DNA of 5,590 nucleotides from DASYYE01 sp035946955 (GCA_035946955.1 DASYYE010000073.1:1-5590); one strand, 5' to 3'; numbered from the stretch's first letter, positions 1 to 4,629 are shown. Numbers and translations: made by a program. The notes: generated by a model not told the origin, from the letters alone.

Positions 1-602
1 CGCTGGGCCGCTCGCGCCGCCGTCGTGGCGGCCTTCGCCTGCGCTCCCGCCAGGGCTGCCGCTGCGGCGGGCCAAACGCCGGCCGGCTGGCGCGAAAAGC
101 CAGAACTCCGGGCCGCCATGACAAGCAGTAGTCCGTGTCCATGGGTTCAGCCGTGCAGGCGGATGTGCTCGCGCTCCGTCATTGTCCGGGGCGGGCAGAA
201 CCCGTCAAGGGCGCCTGCGGCGCCGGCTCCGCCGCAACCCCTGGACTGAACCTGACCGCAGTCCCGGAGATCGCAGCTATCGGGAGCCGGGGGGGGACTG
301 GGGCTGTCTTTGACATTTAAGCGTCAAGATGACCACCGCACAGGCCATGAGCCGGGTCGCGCCATCTGGCAAGCAGGATCCGACAGGCCTGAATGCCATC
401 CAGGCAGCGCTGAGCAGGGAAGGGGGTCCGGCCTGACCCCCGGCCCCCATAAGGGTCAGGGGACCCCAGGCCGGGTGGCTGGGCACGGCCGCACCTGCCC
501 TTCAGCGGGCCCGGGGCCAGCCTGGACCCCGCAGGCGGCTCTTGGGGCCTGGCGGGGCGGCCAGGTCTCCGGCTGGACTGTTCCATGTGACGAGACCGTC
601 AA
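1..602. other. Left flank without a recognisable gene
   Basis: I see no convincing gene here. A plus-strand frame is open from the left edge to a stop at 247-249; its product is Ala/Arg/Pro-rich with no motif, so it could be the tail of a gene to the left or chance in GC-rich DNA. A 35-codon ORF at 329-436 (ATG start; begins MTTAQAMSRV, ends ALSREGGPA) has a plausible amino-acid mix but no clear ribosome binding site. Positions 428-474 are strongly self-complementary: CCGGCCTG (428-435) can pair with CAGGCCGG (467-474), and TGACCC (434-439) with GGGTCA (453-458), so two competing GC-rich hairpins are possible. A TTGACA hexamer at 310-315 has no -10 partner. Confidence 0.4.
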
Positions 603-631
603 CTGACATGGGCTGAGTGGAAGGCTTTACT
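603..631 (+). promoter_or_regulatory. Candidate sigma-70-type promoter of the peptide gene
   Basis: CTGACA at 603-608 matches the -35 consensus TTGACA at 5 of 6 positions. TTTACT at 626-631 matches the -10 consensus TATAAT at 4 of 6, including the third and last T and the fourth A. The spacer is exactly 17 bp. Transcription would begin near 638 and leave a leader of about 39 nt before the ATG at 677. The stretch from about 620 to 690 is visibly richer in A and T than its surroundings, which fits a promoter. This rests on consensus matching only. Confidence 0.45.
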
Positions 632-676
632 CCTTGTCAATAACATTTCTCTGGATGACCTGGAAAGAGAGAAACG

Positions 677-847
677 ATGAAGGAAAAGACTCTTGAGGCT
701 GACATCGCGGCCATCATGGTGGAAGAACTCCGCGAGGTGTCAGGCGGCGATACTCTAAGCTCAGCCGGCACTGCCGGGAGCTTTAGCACGCCCGTCTCCT
801 CCATTGGCACCGGCGGGAGTCTCGCCTGCGCCAGCCCCGGCGGCTAA
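677..847 (+). CDS. Double-glycine leader peptide precursor (RiPP/bacteriocin-like), orphan
   Basis: This 56-residue peptide starts at ATG 677, five bases after a purine-rich Shine-Dalgarno stretch (AAAGAGAG, 664-671), and ends at TAA 845-847. Residues 1-24 form an acidic, probably helical leader that ends EELREVSGG. This matches the ELxxVxGG pattern of double-glycine leaders, which C39 peptidase domains of ABC exporters cut after the second Gly, here Gly24. The predicted core (residues 25-56) has 12 Ser/Thr, 7 Gly, one Phe (36), one Cys (51) and only one charged residue (Asp25), and ends SPGG. With one Cys, at most one lanthionine or thioether ring could form; dehydration of Ser/Thr or use as an unmodified bacteriocin are alternatives. 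About 73% of codons end in G or C, which looks lower than in the large genes. No modification, export or immunity gene is in view. The leader motif and gene signals are seen; RiPP identity is inferred. It could also be an uncharacterised small secreted peptide. Confidence 0.65.
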   Translation: MKEKTLEADIAAIMVEELREVSGGDTLSSAGTAGSFSTPVSSIGTGGSLACASPGG

Positions 848-867
848 CGTCAATGCCGCGTAGTTGG

Positions 868-905
868 GCGCTCGGGTGGTCTGTCGAGGCTCACCGCCCG
901 AGCGC
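868..905 (+). terminator. Strong hairpin downstream of the peptide gene
   Basis: A 13-bp stem (868-880 with 893-905) pairs completely apart from one G-U wobble (877/896) and encloses a 12-nt loop. It begins 20 nt after the peptide stop codon. There is no U-tract, which is usual for actinobacterial hairpin terminators. It also covers the last codons and stop of the minus-strand dehydrogenase fragment (stop 891-893), so it lies between two convergent reading frames and could act in both directions. Confidence 0.6.
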
Positions 906-1055
906 TGCCCCGCCGTTCGGTGAGAGCACCTGGCCGGTTACCCAGCCACCGTCGGGGCCCAGCAGCCAGGCGATCAGCGAAGCTATCCCCCCTGGACTGC
1001 CTTCCCGCCCGAGGAGGGCACCCCACGGCCTCGGCAACCATGCTTGGTATCGCAT
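891..1055 (-). pseudogene. C-terminal fragment of a short-chain dehydrogenase/reductase (SDR)
   Basis: The minus-strand frame that stops at 891-893 encodes LGREGSPGGIASLIAWLL and then GWVTGQVLSPNGG (about 1013 down to 900). This is the typical C-terminus of classical SDR proteins: R-x-G-x-P-x-D-I-A, a hydrophobic helix, then G-x-V-T-G-Q-x-L-x-x-D-G-G. Two normally acidic positions (PED before IA) read Gly-Gly here, and the usual Asp before the final Gly-Gly is Asn. The Rossmann fold, TGxxxGxG cofactor motif and YxxxK catalytic pair are absent. The first in-frame ATG (1053-1055) lies only about 14 codons before the recognisable region, and those codons do not look SDR-like. This is therefore a 5'-truncated remnant. 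It probably once encoded an NAD(P)-dependent oxidoreductase of the FabG type; its substrate cannot be told. Confidence 0.65.
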
Positions 1056-1078
1056 GCGCCGACGTGTGCAGGTCCCAG

Positions 1079-1107
1079 CCCTAGGGGTGGCCCTACAGTG
1101 GCCCTAG
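1079..1107 (+). repeat. Three CCCTA repeats at helical spacing
   Basis: CCCTA occurs at 1079-1083, 1091-1095 and 1102-1106, with steps of 12 and 11 bp. The last two lie in a 9-bp direct repeat, GTGGCCCTA (1087-1095 and 1098-1106). The first is part of the palindrome CCCTAGGG (1079-1086), and CTAGGG (1081-1086) is inverted at CCCTAG (1102-1107). The helical phasing suggests a protein-binding cluster such as an operator or recombination arm sites, but no binding protein can be named. Confidence 0.35.
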
Positions 1108-1357
1108 CGGCTACGGGAAATCCCAGGTCAATACGGTGCAACACTAGAGCACTCAAGCTAAGTAATGCCAGGTCAGCTACAGAAAAACGCAACTTTGTGT
1201 GACCAAACGACACCTTGACACGGTAGCGCTACTCAGCTCGGCATCGGGTAAGTGCATACAACGGTGGAATACAGCAACCCTGCCGACCGGGAGCGACCAC
1301 ATACGACCACGATGAACCTCCCACCTGCTCGAACGACCTCCAGCGACTCCCATGCGA
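1108..1357. other. Lower-GC non-coding stretch left of the tRNA fragment
   Basis: I see no coding frame with a credible product. The stretch from about 1108 to 1310 is less GC-rich than the rest of the window. It holds CCAGGTCA twice (1123-1130 and 1168-1175, 45 bp apart), a perfect TTGACA hexamer (1215-1220) and, three bases further on, the palindrome GTAGCGCTAC (1223-1232). No -10 element sits at a normal distance from the hexamer. If the tRNA fragment is an attachment site, this would be the arm region on the element side. That is inference from position and composition. Confidence 0.35.
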
Positions 1358-1403
1358 CTCGTTCGCATCGAGGGGGTCAGGGGTTCAAATCCCCTCAGCT
1401 CCA
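1358..1403 (+). other. 3' fragment of tRNA-Ala(CGC): probable att site
   Basis: The sequence folds as the 3' part of a tRNA. The anticodon stem is CTCG/CGAG (1358-1361 and 1369-1372) with loop TTCGCAT (1362-1368), giving anticodon CGC. The variable loop is 1374-1378. The T arm AGGGG-TTCAAAT-CCCCT (1379-1395) is perfect. The acceptor strand CAGCTCC (1396-1402) is followed by discriminator A. T at the tRNA-70 position would form the G3-U70 identity pair of tRNA-Ala if the 5' strand began GGGG. No D arm or 5' acceptor strand precedes it, and the match stops inside the anticodon stem, where tRNA position 27 reads A against G. It therefore cannot be a working tRNA. Fragments with this extent are typical of tRNA-targeting integrases, which duplicate the tRNA 3' end at the far junction. 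Confidence 0.7.
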
Positions 1404-1429
1404 CCCTGGTTTCCCAGCTCAGCGCCTTG

Positions 1430-1464
1430 CAGGCGGCCTGGGCGTCCCACTCTCGAGCCGCCTG
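1430..1464. terminator. GC-rich inverted repeat after the tRNA fragment
   Basis: CAGGCGGC (1430-1437) pairs perfectly with GCCGCCTG (1457-1464) across a 19-nt loop. It lies 27 nt after the tRNA 3' end and 49 nt from the stop of the convergent DUF397 gene. It could be the old terminator of the tRNA gene, the DUF397 terminator, or both. The short stem and lack of a U-tract keep confidence low. Confidence 0.3.
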
Positions 1465-1512
1465 ACCGCCCGCACCGACGATGATCTCTGCTATCTACAC
1501 AATCGACGCTTA

Positions 1513-1707
1513 TCAGCGCGTGCCGCACCTGTCCGTCTTGATGTCGCGCACAAAGGCGCCCCATGCGGCCGGGGCGAAGGCCAGAACCGGCCCGGACTGA
1601 TCCTTGCTGTCACGCACCAGGTGCCTGGTGCCGCCCGGAGCCTGCTTGAGCGCGACCTCCACGCAGTTGCTGCATGAGAAGCTGAACGATGACTTGACCC
1701 ATTGCAT
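1513..1707 (-). CDS. DUF397 domain protein
   Basis: This 64-residue protein starts at ATG 1705-1707, eight bases after a GGGAG Shine-Dalgarno site. Earlier in-frame GTG and TTG codons are less likely: the GTG abuts that site and the TTG has none. Residues 3-12 (WVKSSFSFSC) and 14-18 (NCVEV), followed by RDSKD and GPVLAF and then a W-x-x-F segment, reproduce the DUF397 signature W-x-KSS-x-S, NCVEVA, VRDSK, W-x-x-F-x-x-x-V/I-K across nearly the whole length. DUF397 proteins are small and soluble and usually sit beside an XRE-type helix-turn-helix regulator, often with histidine-kinase-like ATPase genes; some pairs behave like regulator/antagonist or toxin-antitoxin modules, but the biochemical role is unsettled. 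Here the usual partner is missing on both sides: upstream there is only unassigned DNA and downstream the tRNA fragment. It is probably a leftover of a broken pair or acts on a regulator elsewhere. Confidence 0.85.
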   Translation of the reverse strand: MQWVKSSFSFSCSNCVEVALKQAPGGTRHLVRDSKDQSGPVLAFAPAAWGAFVRDIKTDRCGTR

Positions 1708-2088
1708 CCTGACCACTCCCTCTTGGTGACCTCCCGCGCCCTTCGCAGCGTGTGAGGAACCATGGTCAAGCAACCGGGAGTCAGAGGGTTGCGGTCCCGG
1801 CTCGCTGCCATGGTGACCTCCTGGGCTGGCGCGGGCATTTGCCTTCTTCTTCCAGCCTGGACATCTGGGTTGCAGTCGCCTTGACGGTTGCCTTGTCCCC
1901 CAGGTCAGGCGCGCAGCCCAAAAGCCGGATCGTGTTCCAGCCTCCGGTCTGGGGCTGAGGGTGTCTGACTGGCTGGGCCGGATGATCCGTATGGCGACTC
2001 GAGGATGGACTCACAACGTGACGGCCTACGGGCCACTGTGACGGTGACCTTCTCCGGCTCGGCCCATGGACAAGACTGACCACCTCGT
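1708..2088. other. Intergenic region between divergent DUF397 and glycosidase genes
   Basis: No gene is recognised. On the minus strand a consensus Shine-Dalgarno AGGAGG (1817-1822) sits five bases before an ATG (1809-1811). The frame it opens begins MAASRDRNPL, includes LRRAREVTKREWSG, and then overlaps the whole DUF397 gene in another phase, ending at 1491. It could be a remnant of a gene once upstream of DUF397, or chance. On the plus strand GTGACGG is repeated at 2018-2024 and 2038-2044, 20 bp apart. No promoter is convincing on either strand. Confidence 0.3.
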
Positions 2089-2178
2089 GCCATTAACATG
2101 CCATTAAAATGGTCACTCACCAGTACACCGGTGATGGGATGGGCTAGCCTCACCCGGTAAAGGATGTTTACACATACT
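2089..2178 (+). promoter_or_regulatory. Putative control region of the glycosidase gene
   Basis: Several ordered elements lie 60-150 bp before the start codon. A tandem 11-bp direct repeat, GCCATTAACAT (2089-2099) and GCCATTAAAAT (2100-2110), differs at one base; with the following GG the second copy forms the dyad CCATT-AA-AATGG (2101-2112). An imperfect 18-bp palindrome (2117-2134; half-sites TCACC and GGTGA) encloses CACCGGTG, palindromic itself. A third dyad is GTAAA-GGATG-TTTAC (2157-2171). A possible -10 hexamer CATACT (2173-2178) has no good -35, so this promoter would need an activator or another sigma factor. Carbohydrate-responsive repressors often bind such dyads near glycosidase promoters, but the family cannot be read from the sites. 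Confidence 0.4.
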
Positions 2179-2237
2179 CAGTAGCTGTTGTGGAGCTTGG
2201 GGCACAGGGGGGGTTGCTGGGAAGCGAGGAGCGACCT

Positions 2238-4019
2238 ATGAAGCTGTCCTACGCTTTCTCTCGCCGCGGGCCAGGGCTGGCGATGGCCGTGCTACTGGTG
2301 GTGCTGGCGGTGGCCATCCCGGTGGGAACGCAGGCGCTGGCCGCACCCCGTGGGCAAGCATCAGCGGCCACAGTCACCGTCAACCTGTCATCCACTGGCG
2401 GCGTGGGTGTCACCAACCAGTTCGCTGGCTTCAGCTATGAGAAGCAGATGGTCGGCGAAGACCTCTTCAGCACCAGCGACACCAACCTGGTGAATCTCTT
2501 CAAGCTGCTCGGGCCGAACGTACTACGTGTGGGCGGCAACACAGCAGACGAGACCACCTGGAACTCGAGTGGGTCCGGTGGCTCATCGAGCGAGATCGCA
2601 CCTGCTGACGTCAGCAAACTGGCAGCGTTCCTGCAGGCGGTCGGCTGGAAGGTCATCTACGGCATCAACCTCAAGACGAACAGCGTGTCCAATGCCGTGT
2701 CCGAGGCCACCTACGCCGCCAAGACCCTGGGCGGCAACCTGCTGGCCTTTGAGATTGGCAACGAGCCGATGTTCTACGACAGTGAGAGCACGTACGAGTC
2801 GGCCTACGCCACCTATGAAAAGGCCATTGCGGCGGCCGTGCCCGGTGCGGTCTTCGACGGGCCGGGCAACCCGAGCACCAACTGGATCCCCACCTTCGCA
2901 TCCGCCGAGAACACAGCCAACCTGCGGATGCTGTCAGTTCACTACTACGTAGGCTCGGCAACAGGCGCCACCATCGCCGCGATGCTGGCGTCCACGACCC
3001 CGTCCGGCTCCGTTCCTGGCCAGATGGCGACCATGCAGCAGGCGCAGCAGGGCAACCACATCCCCGCGTGGCGCGTGACGGAAGGGAACTCCTTCTACCA
3101 CGGTGGGGCACCCGGTGTCTCCAATGTCGAGGCCGCCGCACTGTGGGCACTCGCCCTCCAGCAGCAGATCGCCGCACACGGCGGCTGGGGCCTCAACTAC
3201 CACGGCGGCGGCGCCGACGCCTATACGCCGATCACCTACTCAGGCCTCACCCCGACCGGCGTAGAGGGCGTCTACTACGGCCAACTGTTGTGGCACCTGG
3301 CGGGCACCGGCCCGTACCGTGCCGCCACCGTGTCCGGCGCCCCGGATGTCTACGCCTGGGGCATCGGCGACAACGTGATCATCGACAACGAAGGCGCCAC
3401 GCCGGTCACCGCGAAGGTGACACTGGCGGCACCGGCCACGTCCGCCAAGCGCTACACCCTCACCGCGCCCTCGCTCACCTCCGCGTCGGTGACGATCGCC
3501 GGGTCCGCTGTCAGCGCCAATGGCTCGTTCAGCCCAAACCCATCTACCGTCACGGTGAGCGGCACGAGCGCCACGGTGGCGGTGCCCGCCCACAGCGCAG
3601 ACCTGCTCGCGACCAACGGCGGCGGACAGCCCACCACGATCGTTGGTGGCGGCGCTGGACTGTGCCTCAGCACGAGCGGCGGCTCGACATTCAACTACAC
3701 CACCGGTGACGTCTACACCTGCAACAGCAGCCCCAGCGAGTCCTGGGTCTACGACCCAGCCAGCCACACCATCATGAACGCCAACTCGGGTAGCTGCCTC
3801 AGCGTCACGGGTGGCTCGACCCAGCCGGGCACCACCACTGACCTCTACAACTGCAACGGCAGCCCCAGCGAAAACTGGGCGGTCCAGTCCAACGGCACCA
3901 TCCTCAACACCAACTCCCAGCTCTGCCTGAGCCTGACCGGTGACTCCACCGCGCTCAAGACCACCGCTGACGTAGCCACCTGCAACGGCAGCGCCACCGA
4001 GGACTGGGCACTGGGCTGA
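2238..4019 (+). CDS. Secreted GH79-type glycoside hydrolase (beta-glucuronidase-like) with ricin-B lectin domain
   Basis: The protein has 593 residues. The start at ATG 2238 follows GAGGAG (2226-2231) by six bases; a GTG at 2190 in frame has no site and would add 16 residues before the signal peptide. Residues 1-35 are a signal peptide: SRR at 8-10, a hydrophobic core at 16-29 and a likely cut after AxA-type TQALA; the Arg pair allows Tat export, but Sec is equally possible. The catalytic (beta/alpha)8 domain spans about 45-335 with GH79/heparanase-like motifs: LRVGGNTAD (96-104), EIGNEP with the likely acid/base Glu176, HYY (235-237), TEGNS with the likely nucleophile Glu282, and NYHGGGADAY (320-329). 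A beta-sandwich like the GH79 C-terminal domain follows to about 458. Residues 465-593 form a complete ricin-B trefoil: three repeats with Cys pairs 476/495, 520/539 and 563/582 and ExW motifs at 501, 546 and 588. GH79 enzymes retain configuration and cleave beta-glucuronides; the lectin would hold the enzyme on polysaccharide. The exact substrate, such as glucuronoxylan side chains, arabinogalactan or plant glucuronides, is not readable. Confidence 0.88.
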   Translation: MKLSYAFSRRGPGLAMAVLLVVLAVAIPVGTQALAAPRGQASAATVTVNLSSTGGVGVTNQFAGFSYEKQMVGEDLFSTSDTNLVNLFKLLGPNVLRVGGNTADETTWNSSGSGGSSSEIAPADVSKLAAFLQAVGWKVIYGINLKTNSVSNAVSEATYAAKTLGGNLLAFEIGNEPMFYDSESTYESAYATYEKAIAAAVPGAVFDGPGNPSTNWIPTFASAENTANLRMLSVHYYVGSATGATIAAMLASTTPSGSVPGQMATMQQAQQGNHIPAWRVTEGNSFYHGGAPGVSNVEAAALWALALQQQIAAHGGWGLNYHGGGADAYTPITYSGLTPTGVEGVYYGQLLWHLAGTGPYRAATVSGAPDVYAWGIGDNVIIDNEGATPVTAKVTLAAPATSAKRYTLTAPSLTSASVTIAGSAVSANGSFSPNPSTVTVSGTSATVAVPAHSADLLATNGGGQPTTIVGGGAGLCLSTSGGSTFNYTTGDVYTCNSSPSESWVYDPASHTIMNANSGSCLSVTGGSTQPGTTTDLYNCNGSPSENWAVQSNGTILNTNSQLCLSLTGDSTALKTTADVATCNGSATEDWALG

Positions 4020-4038
4020 GTCCGGGCCTTTCGCCTGA

Positions 4039-4194
4039 CGCGGCGAGACGGAACTCGCGACCCGCGCGGCGCTGCTTCCGCTTTTCCCAGGCCCGCTGCT
4101 CTACAACGGGCTGCTGCAACTGGTCGGCACCGCGCCGGGCAGTGGGCACCTGGCGGAAGGTGCGGCAACCCTCTTCCCCAATCAGGGGCCGTGA
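4039..4194 (+). pseudogene. Start-less C-terminal remnant, possibly of a TetR-type regulator
   Basis: Between an in-frame TGA (4036-4038) and TGA (4192-4194) runs a 51-codon frame with no ATG, GTG or TTG start but with protein-like content and mostly G/C third positions. It reads RGETELATRAALL, then PLFPGPLLYNGLLQLVG, and ends ATLFPNQGP. The pattern R-G-E, a helix, then GPLLY-x-x-LL resembles the last helices of TetR-family ligand domains, where a G-P-L/I-x-Y-R segment is common. That resemblance is weak and from memory. It lies 19 bp after the glycosidase stop on the same strand and could be read through, but it has no obvious way to start translation. Confidence 0.35.
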
Positions 4195-4235
4195 CCAGTC
4201 GGTCAGAGCGTCGGGCCCCTAAACGATCACCGTGA

Positions 4236-4293
4236 CCATGATCGATGTACCGTCACAGACAAAAGTTTCTCCGTATCGGTACATCGATCATGG
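4236..4293. repeat. Perfect 17-bp inverted repeat with 24-nt AT-rich loop
   Basis: CCATGATCGATGTACCG (4236-4252) is exactly inverted at 4277-4293. The loop (4253-4276) is clearly more AT-rich than its surroundings. Outside the arms pairing stops at once and there is no T-run on either side, so it is not a classic intrinsic terminator, though it could form a stable RNA hairpin downstream of the glycosidase. Each arm contains the palindromes ATCGAT and GTAC. It lies between two gene remnants. A two-sided operator, a recombination or transposition footprint, or a bidirectional terminator between convergent units are all possible. Confidence 0.6.
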
Positions 4294-4321
4294 GGCGCCG
4301 GTGCCTCCCTGGCAGGTCCGG

Positions 4322-4536
4322 TCAGGTCTGAGAATGATCCATGCCCGTCACAGGCAGAAGCAGGTCCGTCATGCCCAGACGCGGGCAGATGGTGCAGGCG
4401 CCAGCGAGCATGGCGGCAGCATGCGCGCAGTGCCTGTGGCTGGCACCACGATGTAGCCGATGTGCCCGCCGTCGCGGCACAACTGAGGCGTCAACTGGCG
4501 CCTGATGGTGATGGAGCCGTGATGGACCGGGCCCAC
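4322..4536 (-). pseudogene. Frameshifted GNAT acetyltransferase remnant
   Basis: Two minus-strand frames together spell the C-terminal half of a GNAT N-acetyltransferase. From 4536 one frame reads GSITIRRQLTPQL and then DGGHIGYIVVP (GGHIGY at 4453-4470), matching the beta-strands and GGHIGY-x-V-R-P motif of the COG3981-type GNAT group. This frame degenerates near 4420 and stops at 4369-4371. From about 4420 the neighbouring frame continues with AAMLAGACTICPRLGM and then TDLLLPVTGMD before stopping at 4322-4324, matching the A-x-x-ML-x-x-AL-x-x-x-x-x-LG and VL-x-TCD segments. The usual R-x-x-G-Y/H-A-T acetyl-CoA loop is eroded at the junction and the N-terminal half is absent. One or more frameshifts and a 5' deletion explain this; a sequencing error could explain the shift alone. 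Its last part shares a frame with an ATG (4628-4630) that overlaps the DUF445 stop codon. Confidence 0.5.
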
Positions 4537-4629
4537 CGCTCGCCCTGGTCGCCAGCGTCGGCAGGCAGACGCTCAAGAGAATGTCATCCGGCAGGTCGTA
4601 CGGGCCGGCGCTGCCGGGATCAGCGACCA

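Noticed and set aside
135..606. Overlapping frames on both strands in the left flank
   Set aside because: Compositions are typical of chance open frames in GC-rich DNA, with no ribosome binding sites or recognisable domains.
1177..1404. Minus-strand frame beginning MELRGFEPLTPSMRT
   Set aside because: This is the antisense translation of the tRNA fragment, a familiar spurious protein start; the rest of the frame has no protein character.
1252..1677. 141-codon plus-strand frame across the tRNA fragment and DUF397
   Set aside because: It runs through the tRNA arms and is antisense to the clear DUF397 gene; composition is not protein-like.
2190..2237. Upstream GTG start for the glycosidase
   Set aside because: It has no Shine-Dalgarno site and would place 16 polar residues before the signal peptide, whereas ATG 2238 has GAGGAG at six bases.
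2671..3767. Long overlapping frames in other phases within the glycosidase gene
   Set aside because: They are Arg/Pro/Gly-rich shadows caused by the high GC content of the real gene; none has motifs or start signals.
4232..4456. Plus-strand frame covering the long inverted repeat (contains SPYRYIDHG)
   Set aside because: It has no known motif, is partly dictated by the repeat arms, and is antisense to the GNAT remnant further on.
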